DNA of 6,776 nucleotides, taken from NCBI GenBank assembly GCA_964432835.1, contig CAYSPA010000064.1:1-6776 (forward strand), in the 5' to 3' direction. The stretch comes from B18-G2 sp964432835 (GTDB taxonomy: Archaea; Thermoplasmatota; E2; DHVEG-1; B18-G2). How positions within the stretch are numbered: position 1 is the stretch's first letter; each line of letters begins with the position of its first letter. Below are positions 1 through 5,392 of this stretch, piece after piece. The position numbers and the translations under genes are program-made. The notes below the pieces were generated by a model. The model made no database searches. It worked only from the letters and a program-made list of their open reading frames with translations, and was not told the origin of the DNA.

Positions 1-364
1 AAACATCACGTAAACTGGGGAAGCAGAAATGATCCATGGGTGAGAGCACCGGTTCCGTACTTCTGGATATAATTTTCCTATCTTTTCTTTTTTAGTGGGA
101 ATCAACTTCAACCTTGGGTTTCATCTACCACCTGTCAGAATCTTGATCTATAGACTCTCCTTGTCCCGGCAGAGGATTTTTCTTTCAGATTAATGTTTGA
201 TGGCATCAAACACGATAACAACTTTTGCATAATCAGGTACTTCGAAATTATTTGTGGATGAGTGAAATCCTTATCTTTAGACGTGCTATATAATAACAAG
301 ATAACCATAAGGAGTATCCACAACTAACTTCGCAGTACCCATAATCAAACGATACAAAATATAG
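1..364. other. Gene-poor, AT-rich stretch behind tRNA-Leu, possibly a decayed gene
   Basis: I find no convincing intact gene here. On the minus strand, one frame read leftwards from about 342 gives short protein-like pieces broken by stops: MGTAKLVVDTPYGYLVII, then FEVPDYAKVVIVFDAIKH, then an open run through 120-1 that leaves the window. A shifted frame gives a 62-codon ORF (323-135) with no motif and no ribosome site. The pieces have the hydrophobic strand-like look of real protein, but I recognise no family. The stretch starts immediately 3' of a tRNA gene, a common site for element integration, so it may be a scar. It may equally be plain intergenic DNA. Confidence 0.3.
355..364 (-). terminator. 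Possible oligo-T terminator of tRNA-Leu
   Basis: Directly after the tRNA 3' end, the minus strand reads CTATATTTTG. Archaeal transcription often ends in short U-rich tracts with no hairpin. The tract here is only four consecutive T with flanking T/A, so the call is weak. Confidence 0.3.
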
Positions 365-449
365 TGCAGGGGAGGAGATTCGAACTCCTGAACCCCTCCG
401 GGACCAGATCTTGAGTCTGGCGCCTTTGACCAGGCTTGGCTACCCCTGC
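365..449 (-). tRNA. tRNA-Leu (anticodon CAA)
   Basis: The minus strand folds as an 85-nt class II tRNA. It has a 7-bp acceptor stem (GCAGGGG with CCCCTGC), a 3-bp D stem (GCC/GGC), and an anticodon stem CCAGA/TCTGG around the loop CTCAAGA. A long variable arm of about 14 nt includes a CCC/GGG stem. The T arm is AGGAG-TTCGAAT-CTCCT and the discriminator base is A. The loop gives anticodon CAA, which reads the Leu codon UUG; the long variable arm and A discriminator agree with Leu. CCA is not encoded (CTAT follows), so it must be added after transcription, as is usual in archaea. The anticodon arm is a clean 5-7-5 with no intron. The gene points away from the hydrolase gene and shares a divergent promoter region with it. 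Confidence 0.96.
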
Positions 450-475
450 ACTATTATTAAATAATTTTTGCATCG

Positions 476-484
476 ATACATAAG
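476..484 (-). promoter_or_regulatory. Probable TATA box for tRNA-Leu
   Basis: Read on the minus strand this is CTTATGTAT, 27-35 bases upstream of the mature tRNA 5' end. That is the expected box A distance if transcription begins within a few bases of the tRNA. The intervening DNA is AT-rich (TTATTTAATAATA), so the exact element is uncertain. Confidence 0.45.
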
Positions 485-512
485 TTTTTTGTTGGGGATT
501 TTACGATGTCAG

Positions 513-521
513 TATTAAATA
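513..521 (+). promoter_or_regulatory. TATA box for the alpha/beta hydrolase gene
   Basis: TATTAAATA lies 25-33 bases before the ATG at 546, inside the near-palindrome AGTATTAAATACT (511-523). The spacing places the start of transcription at or next to the ATG, which predicts a leaderless mRNA. No Shine-Dalgarno sequence is seen between the box and the start. Confidence 0.6.
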
Positions 522-545
522 CTCCATCGTCTTTCATCTTTATGC

Positions 546-1418
546 ATGCCTTTCGCAGATGTAAATGGCATAAAGATAAAATATCATATCATGGGCAAGG
601 GTGAAAATCTGGTTTTCATCTCCGGATGGGGTATGGATCACAAGGTATGGATGCACCAAATGTTATACTTTCGTGATAAATACAGGGTGATCGTCTTCGA
701 TAATAGAGGTGTCGGCGAAAGCACAGACGATGGTAGGAGATTATCCACATACATTCTGGCTAAGGACGTCGTCGGTCTACTCGATCATATAGGGGTGGAT
801 AGGGCAAATGTGGTTGGAAACTCGCTCGGTGGGATGATCGCTCAGGAGATGGCTATAAATTTCCCGAAAAGAGTAGATAAGCTCATACTGTCCTCGACAA
901 CCGCCAAGCTGACCAGGAAAGCGAGGAGAAATTTCATTAAAAATCTTAAAAATGCCCTGAGAAATGATATCGAGATACTCCTTGATATAACTCCGGAACG
1001 CCCCGTCCTGAACAGAGCCATAAACCACGTCCTCAAGATGACCTTTAGCAGGGAGTTTCTTGACAGAAATGGAGATTTAATAAGAGATATTCTCAGGGGC
1101 AATCTTTCGAGAGAGGGTTATATTCATACCTTGATTAGACAGGCGGGCGCCGCCATAAGGCACGATACGAGGAAACGGCTGTACAGGATAAAGTCGAAAA
1201 CCCTTGTACTTGCCGGCGAAAACGATGCGCTGATACCCCCTACCGAGGGTGAAGAGCTTGCGAGAGGAATCAAGGGTTCGATTTACATACTCATAAGGAA
1301 TTGTGCCCACTCCATACAGATGGAAAAGCCAGATGAATTTAATCATCATCTGGAGAATTTTTTAAGTAATGCTCTCGAGGATAAAGATGCTACAAACTAT
1401 ATAAACCTATCAAGTTAA
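546..1418 (+). CDS. Alpha/beta-fold hydrolase
   Basis: This 290-residue cytoplasmic protein has the usual length of the alpha/beta hydrolase superfamily, a group of esterases, lipases and C-C bond hydrolases. The catalytic triad can be read: nucleophile elbow GNSLGG with Ser93, acid Asp227 in GENDALIP, and His255 in CAHSIQMEKP. The oxyanion loop is SGWGMD (26-31), and FDNRGVGEST (51-60) is the conserved segment before the first helix. Residues about 120-210 form a helical cap. No signal peptide is present. The family gives no reliable substrate; carboxylesterase or a MhpC/BioH-like activity is possible. The C-terminal dozen residues are polar and probably disordered. The ATG at 546 is favoured because a TATA box lies 25-33 bases upstream and the protein starts right at the first beta strand (ADVNGIKIKYHIMGKGE). 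The next gene begins 30 bases downstream with its own TATA box. Confidence 0.92.
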   Translation: MPFADVNGIKIKYHIMGKGENLVFISGWGMDHKVWMHQMLYFRDKYRVIVFDNRGVGESTDDGRRLSTYILAKDVVGLLDHIGVDRANVVGNSLGGMIAQEMAINFPKRVDKLILSSTTAKLTRKARRNFIKNLKNALRNDIEILLDITPERPVLNRAINHVLKMTFSREFLDRNGDLIRDILRGNLSREGYIHTLIRQAGAAIRHDTRKRLYRIKSKTLVLAGENDALIPPTEGEELARGIKGSIYILIRNCAHSIQMEKPDEFNHHLENFLSNALEDKDATNYINLSS

Positions 1419-1419
1419 G

Positions 1420-1427
1420 TTTATATA
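1420..1427 (+). promoter_or_regulatory. TATA box for the PGF-CTERM protein gene
   Basis: TTTATATA, a near-consensus archaeal box A, begins two bases after the hydrolase stop codon. It is centred about 25 bases before the ATG at 1449. This indicates a separate promoter and a leaderless transcript for the downstream gene. Confidence 0.7.
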
Positions 1428-1448
1428 CCGGGTAGAGAATGAATATTC

Positions 1449-2144
1449 ATGATGAGAGCTGCAGAGAAGATGGCGATACTCTGTGCGTTCCTGCTGTTTC
1501 TTATGCCAGCTATCGCATCGGTCCAGAAAAGCGTGGATGACCCCCAGGGAGATGTTCAGGGTATAAGCGGTACGGTCAATATGCCGAATATAGATATAAA
1601 GAAGATAACGTACTCGCAGACGGACGATGGTTCTGTTACCGTTACCCTGCAAGTTTATGGTAGCATAGATTCGAATTCCGTTTACATGCTTACACTGAAC
1701 ACAACGAAAAATGGGGAGGAAACCATCTATAACATATATTACACAAAAAACAAAGACTTTGTGTATGAGTGGTATGGTTCCGAGAACGAAACGGAACTAA
1801 AAGCCGTAGAGGTTATAAGCAAAAATATACAAGACATAATAAACAGCACCTTTGATATCCTTCAGGGAAACATCCTCAGGATACAGTTTAAACTTCTGAA
1901 TTCCAGTGAACTTCCCGTTAATCTCATGGGACTGACCATGTTCATGGAATACTCCTCCGAGGTACCAACCATAGGGATGGACAATGCAACCATGGAGTTC
2001 GAACTGCCGAGTCAGAATAACAACCAGCAAAATAACCAGCAGAATCAGGGCAATAACAATAAAAATGGATTTCCCGGCTTTGAAACGGCTTTTCTGATAG
2101 CGGCAATATCGATAGCGGTTCTACTGAGAAGAAAAATACTATAA
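1449..2144 (+). CDS. Secreted surface protein with PGF-CTERM anchor
   Basis: This is a 231-residue exported protein of unknown role. Residues 1-24 form a Sec signal peptide: MMRAAEK, a hydrophobic core, then a likely cut near AIAS. The ectodomain (about 25-185) starts with DDPQGDVQG and NIDIKKITYSQ, followed by alternating beta strands, so a beta-sandwich is likely. It carries five N-glycosylation sequons (Asn84, 113, 132, 151, 179). Residues 189-207 are a linker of Asn and Gln. The tail is PGFE (209-212), a hydrophobic helix, then RRK. That is the PGF-CTERM arrangement, which archaeosortase A is known to cleave for lipid anchoring in haloarchaea. The linker is unusual, since Thr-, Pro- or acid-rich linkers are commoner. 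Met-Met at the start leaves ATG 1452 as an alternative. No archaeosortase gene is in the window. Confidence 0.85.
   Translation: MMRAAEKMAILCAFLLFLMPAIASVQKSVDDPQGDVQGISGTVNMPNIDIKKITYSQTDDGSVTVTLQVYGSIDSNSVYMLTLNTTKNGEETIYNIYYTKNKDFVYEWYGSENETELKAVEVISKNIQDIINSTFDILQGNILRIQFKLLNSSELPVNLMGLTMFMEYSSEVPTIGMDNATMEFELPSQNNNQQNNQQNQGNNNKNGFPGFETAFLIAAISIAVLLRRKIL
2012..2066 (+). repeat. Low-complexity Asn/Gln codon tract
   Basis: An A- and C-rich run made of AAT, AAC, CAG and CAA codons contains an imperfect direct repeat (AACCAGCA near 2022 and again near 2034). It encodes the Asn/Gln linker just before the PGF-CTERM anchor. Such tracts expand and contract by slippage, so linker length may vary between strains. 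Confidence 0.6.
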
Positions 2145-2169
2145 GCAACTAACTCTTTTACGGGTTGGC

Positions 2170-2175
2170 GGAGGT
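2170..2175 (+). promoter_or_regulatory. Shine-Dalgarno site setting the COG2403 gene start
   Basis: GGAGGT is a full Shine-Dalgarno match and sits 7 bases before the ATG at 2183. It lies inside the longer frame that could begin at TTG 2165, so it marks ATG 2183 as the true start. Confidence 0.8.
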
Positions 2176-2182
2176 TTACATT

Positions 2183-3511
2183 ATGAGCAGGAGCAGGAAG
2201 AAGGTTATAATAGCGGGAGCCGCGGGAAGGGACTTTCACAATTTCAACATCGTTTTCAGGGACAATCCAGATTACGAAGTCGTATGTTTCACCGCCACCC
2301 AGATACCCTCCATAGAGAACAGAAGATATCCACCCGAACTTTCCGGAGAACTCTACCCCGATGGCATACCCATATATCCGGAGGAAAAACTACCCGAACT
2401 CATAAAGGAAAATGATGTGGACATGGTTGTTCTTGCATACAGTGATCTTTCCTACTCCTATGTGATGGAGAGATCGGCAATAGTCAACGCGGCGGGCGCC
2501 GACTTCGTGCTCATGGGTCCAAAGAGTACGATGCTCAAATCTAAAAAACCGGTAATTGCGGTAACGGCGGTAAGAACCGGTTGTGGAAAATCCCAGATAT
2601 CAAGAAAAATTTTTGAGATTCTCTCAGAAAAGGGTTTGAAAGTTGTATCAATTAGGCATCCCATGCCTTACAACAGAGACCTGACCACACAGATCATGCA
2701 GAGATTCTCATCGTATGATGACCTGGATAGATACGACTGTACCATTGAGGAAAGAGAGGAATACGAACCATACATAGATATGGGTGGAGTGGTGTACGCG
2801 GGCGTTGACTATCAGAAGATACTTGAGAATGCAGAAAATGAAGCGGATATAATAATATGGGATGGCGGAAATAACGACTTTCCTTTCATAAAACCGGACC
2901 TCTGGATAACCGTTGCAGACCCTCACAGACCGGGACATGAGATATCATACTATCCTGGAGAGGTTAATTTCAGGTCCGCACATGTGATAATAATAAACAA
3001 AGCCAATACCGCAAAGAGGGAAAATATAGAGAAAATAAAAGAAAATGCAAAGAAAATAAACCCCAATGCAAAAATCATAGAAGGTATCTCGGACATTATC
3101 GTTGAAAAACCCGAGAAGATAAAGGGGAAGAGGGTTCTCGTCATAGAGGACGGACCCACCACGACGCACGGCGGCGTGGGTTATGGGGCTGGATATATCG
3201 CGTCTGTTGAAAATGGCGCAAAGGAAATCATAGACCCGAGACCTTTCGCCGTTGGTTCCATAGTCGAAACCTTTAAGAAATACGCTCATCTGTCAAAGGT
3301 TCTTCCTGCAATGGGCTATGGGAAGGAGCAGATAAAGGAGCTGGAAGAGACCATTAACAGGTGTGATGCGGATGTTGTAGTCAGCGGGACACCAATAGAT
3401 CTGAACAGGATTCTCAATGTGAACAAGCCAATAGTGAGGGTGAGATATGGAGTTGGAAAAGAAACCGAAAAGGAACTCAGGCACATCGTGGATGAGTTTC
3501 TGAGTTCATAA
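2183..3511 (+). CDS. Cyclic 2,3-diphosphoglycerate synthetase family protein (COG2403)
   Basis: A 442-residue cytoplasmic P-loop protein. It resembles the COG2403 family, which includes cyclic 2,3-diphosphoglycerate synthetase of thermophilic methanogens, the ATP-driven enzyme that makes the thermoprotectant cDPG from 2,3-DPG. The N-terminal Rossmann-like domain opens with IIAGAAGRDFHNFN (about 9-22) and carries YPPELSGELYPDGIPI (about 49-64). The nucleotide domain follows: P-loop VRTGCGKS (130-137, Lys136), Walker B-like DGGNNDFP (227-234) and INKANTA (271-277). A conserved block, EDGPTTTHGGVGYGAG, lies at about 322-337. Length matches the family. Many COG2403 members are simply called predicted GTPases and lie outside cDPG makers, so the exact reaction is unproven. 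The gene starts 38 bases after the PGF-CTERM gene with no clear TATA box, which suggests co-transcription. The TTG at 2165 would add six residues but lies upstream of the Shine-Dalgarno site. Confidence 0.85.
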   Translation: MSRSRKKVIIAGAAGRDFHNFNIVFRDNPDYEVVCFTATQIPSIENRRYPPELSGELYPDGIPIYPEEKLPELIKENDVDMVVLAYSDLSYSYVMERSAIVNAAGADFVLMGPKSTMLKSKKPVIAVTAVRTGCGKSQISRKIFEILSEKGLKVVSIRHPMPYNRDLTTQIMQRFSSYDDLDRYDCTIEEREEYEPYIDMGGVVYAGVDYQKILENAENEADIIIWDGGNNDFPFIKPDLWITVADPHRPGHEISYYPGEVNFRSAHVIIINKANTAKRENIEKIKENAKKINPNAKIIEGISDIIVEKPEKIKGKRVLVIEDGPTTTHGGVGYGAGYIASVENGAKEIIDPRPFAVGSIVETFKKYAHLSKVLPAMGYGKEQIKELEETINRCDADVVVSGTPIDLNRILNVNKPIVRVRYGVGKETEKELRHIVDEFLSS

Positions 3512-3513
3512 CC

Positions 3514-3542
3514 CACACGGGCGGTTTCGTGTCCATCGTGTG
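3514..3542. terminator. Possible hairpin in the convergent gap
   Basis: CACACG (3514-3519) can pair with CGTGTG (3537-3542), or ACACG can pair with the nearer CGTGT (3528-3532). The sequence lies between two converging genes, where transcripts from both sides must end. A strong T-run is lacking, apart from the modest CGATTTCTTG on the plus strand at 3551-3560. Confidence 0.25.
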
Positions 3543-3565
3543 TACATCTCCGATTTCTTGCCACT

Positions 3566-4285
3566 CTATTTATCCCATATATCGCCCATCTCGTCAAGTC
3601 TGCCCATTCTCTTCAATCTCTCCTTTACGGGGGGATAGAGTTTCAATCTTTCCCACTCTATTTTTGAAGAAGGGATACCCAGTTCCTTCAGTTTTTCAAC
3701 TATCTTGGAATTTTCGCCTCTGGTTGAAACTACGGAAGGATGGAAGGATACATTGTTATCTGAAAGATACTCCAGTGATTTCAACTGCAGTGAAAAACCA
3801 TATTTTGCCCCCGTAAGATATCTGAACTCGTCCTCACTGCAACCCTTTATCGAGACCCTCACGTGCAACCTCCTGTATCCAGACAACTCCTCGGCGTACC
3901 TTCTATCTGCTCCTATAAGTATACCGTTCGTTTCCAGAATGAAGATTTTATCATACACATCGACCACATCAAGCAGAGACAGAAGGTGAGCTTTACCGAT
4001 GGTGGGTTCTGCTCCGGATATTCTTATTATTCCACATCCATTCCTGTCCGCTATGTCTATCAGCATGTTCGCCACAATTTCCGGGCTGTAAAACTTTCCC
4101 GTTGCCGATGGATTTCTGACCGCTCTGCCAGACCAGCAGAATATGCACCTCAGATTACAACCAACGGCATCCGCGGTGGCCGAGCATCCATAGAATCTGG
4201 TGAATCTGAATCTGTGATATTTCCTCTGTGCTCCACGTACCACGATTCTCTCCGTCAATTCCGAAAGTTTTATGGGGTCATACAT
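3566..4285 (-). CDS. Radical SAM protein, COG5014-like
   Basis: A 239-residue radical SAM enzyme. The 4Fe-4S site is CNLRCIFC (Cys43, Cys47, Cys50; CX3CX2C), and GAEPTIG (91-97) is the SAM-binding GGEP-type motif. LETNGILIG (118-126) and HVRVSIKG (141-148) are later barrel strands. The opening MYDPIKLSELTERIVVRG and RKYHRFRFTRFYG match, from memory, the archaeal 'predicted Fe-S oxidoreductase' group COG5014, sometimes loosely labelled MoaA-like. There is no C-terminal Cys cluster for a second Fe-S site, which argues against MoaA and against SPASM maturases. The substrate is unknown. The ATG at 4285 overlaps the methyltransferase stop by 8 bases and has AGAGG 7 bases upstream. A TTG at 4321 would extend the protein by 12 residues but is less likely. 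It is the last gene of the operon. Confidence 0.88.
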   Translation of the reverse strand: MYDPIKLSELTERIVVRGAQRKYHRFRFTRFYGCSATADAVGCNLRCIFCWSGRAVRNPSATGKFYSPEIVANMLIDIADRNGCGIIRISGAEPTIGKAHLLSLLDVVDVYDKIFILETNGILIGADRRYAEELSGYRRLHVRVSIKGCSEDEFRYLTGAKYGFSLQLKSLEYLSDNNVSFHPSVVSTRGENSKIVEKLKELGIPSSKIEWERLKLYPPVKERLKRMGRLDEMGDIWDK

Positions 4286-4907
4286 TCCCACGCCTCTTGA
4301 AGTGAATGATATGGATATCAATCTTTACCAACCTGCTTTTATGGAAAAAAAATTTTGCGGGTATGTCGAATCTGGATTTTCCGATTATCATCATCTCAAA
4401 GCCATGCTCTGCAGAGAATCTTTTCAGAAATCTTTCCACGTCCTCCTTAGCAAGATGCAGTGAAAATACATCACCGCTGACCTCAAAGGCTTTCTCGAGA
4501 AAGGGTCTGTCGGCGTTTCTGGTCTGACATCCAAAGGGAGGATTCATGATCACGGTGTCAACCTTCCTGTCAAATTCCCTGACGTCCATCACGAGAAATT
4601 CGATCTTATCAAGAACGTTCAATCTATCGGCGTTCGCTCTGGCTACCTCCACGGCTTCTTTATCTATATCGAGAGCATACACCTTCCTTGCTCCGAGAAG
4701 AGCGGAACCAACGGCGAGTATTCCTGTCCCACAGCCGAGGTCTGCCACAACTTTTTCTTTGAGTTTCCCTCTCAGATCTGCCATCCATATCATTTCTGCC
4801 GCCGTATCCCCTGGTGTCTCGTACTGCTCTAATTCCGGTTTTGGATTTCTGTAGCCATCCAGACCGGATAAAATCTTTGCCAGGTGTTTCTTTTTTAATA
4901 TACTCAT
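4278..4907 (-). CDS. METTL5-like SAM-dependent rRNA/RNA methylase (COG2263)
   Basis: A 209-residue class I methyltransferase of the COG2263 group, to which eukaryotic METTL5 (the 18S rRNA m6A enzyme) belongs. Visible motifs are the family opening NPKPELEQYETPGDTA (21-36), SAM motif I DLGCGTG (56-62), acidic residues in ALDID (78-82), the catalytic NPPFG (122-126) typical of N6-adenine methylases, and the tail FFFHK (186-190), like the METTL5 FHK segment. Length fits the family. Methylation of an adenine in 16S rRNA is the likely job, by homology. METTL5 needs a TRMT112 partner in eukaryotes; no such gene is in the window. The ATG forms an ATGA overlap (4 bases) with the archaemetzincin stop, implying coupled translation. 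The start is supported by the family-typical N-terminus. Confidence 0.92.
   Translation of the reverse strand: MSILKKKHLAKILSGLDGYRNPKPELEQYETPGDTAAEMIWMADLRGKLKEKVVADLGCGTGILAVGSALLGARKVYALDIDKEAVEVARANADRLNVLDKIEFLVMDVREFDRKVDTVIMNPPFGCQTRNADRPFLEKAFEVSGDVFSLHLAKEDVERFLKRFSAEHGFEMMIIGKSRFDIPAKFFFHKSRLVKIDIHIIHFKRRGNV
4293..4297 (-). promoter_or_regulatory. Shine-Dalgarno site of the radical SAM gene
   Basis: On the minus strand AGAGG lies 7 bases before the ATG at 4285, within the last codons of the methyltransferase. It supports that start over the TTG at 4321. Confidence 0.6.
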
Positions 4908-5392
4908 ACTCCATGCATCCTCTGCAGTTTTTCTCTACATGCAGAACATAGATGAGCGGATTTTTCAATAACTTCTTGCAGAGAATTGGAAAATCTCATA
5001 ACGCAGTCGTTTTCACAATGTCCCAGACCCAAGATGTGTCCCACCTCATGAACTGTCTCCTTCCTGACCAGCTCCTCAGAATTCAAACGGTAAACAGAAA
5101 GTATGGCGCCCTTCATCCGGATGGCGCAGCCGAACACGAAGTTCATTCCCTCTATGTAGATGTCTCTGTCTACGAGCCAGAGAAAAAGGTTTCGATATCC
5201 TTCGAATGTCTTCAACAGCATATCCGCATCATATTGTCCCCTTTCAAGAGAAAGAGCTCTGCTATCGACTTCGAGATGTTTTCTGATTTCCGGTTCGAGA
5301 AACGTGCTGTACTCCCGAATTATGGCCTCCCTCGATATCTCCGCCGGGAGCCTGTGACCGGAATAAAATATATCGATCCTGTATTTAGCCAT
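4904..5392 (-). CDS. amzA: Archaemetzincin zinc metalloprotease
   Basis: A 162-residue small metzincin protease. The signature HEVGHILGLGH (115-125) gives three zinc-binding His and the catalytic Glu116. It is followed by Cys126, Cys130, the Met-turn Met132 and CSAC (149-152). These four Cys hold the structural zinc that defines archaemetzincins. Family landmarks upstream are RGQYDA (51-56) and DRDIYIEGMNFVFGCA (75-90). There is no signal peptide or propeptide, so it acts in the cytoplasm; natural substrates of the family are not established. The Cys spacing here is C-x3-C, and Met132 to Cys149 has 16 intervening residues. I recall the published consensus as x4 and x17, so the core may be slightly shorter. 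The ATG overlaps the AAA+ stop by 8 bases. GGAGG lies only 3 bases upstream, which is short, but no better start exists. Confidence 0.95.
   Translation of the reverse strand: MAKYRIDIFYSGHRLPAEISREAIIREYSTFLEPEIRKHLEVDSRALSLERGQYDADMLLKTFEGYRNLFLWLVDRDIYIEGMNFVFGCAIRMKGAILSVYRLNSEELVRKETVHEVGHILGLGHCENDCVMRFSNSLQEVIEKSAHLCSACREKLQRMHGV

Noticed and set aside
135..323. 62-codon minus-strand ORF
   Set aside because: No domain, no ribosome site, and a poor composition. It lies in a stretch where another frame gives more protein-like pieces.
2165..2182. TTG start extending the COG2403 protein by six residues
   Set aside because: The GGAGGT Shine-Dalgarno lies inside the extension and fits ATG 2183; the family begins at the first Rossmann strand.
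3566..4285. MoaA (molybdenum cofactor enzyme)
   Set aside because: The C-terminal second Fe-S cluster cysteines and the GGR tail of MoaA are missing, and the protein is too short.
3863..4300. 145-codon plus-strand ORF antisense to the radical SAM gene
   Set aside because: A shadow of a gene with clear catalytic motifs; its own translation has no recognisable motif.
4286..4321. TTG start extending the radical SAM protein by 12 residues
   Set aside because: ATG 4285 has AGAGG at 7-base spacing, and MYDPIKL is the family-like beginning.
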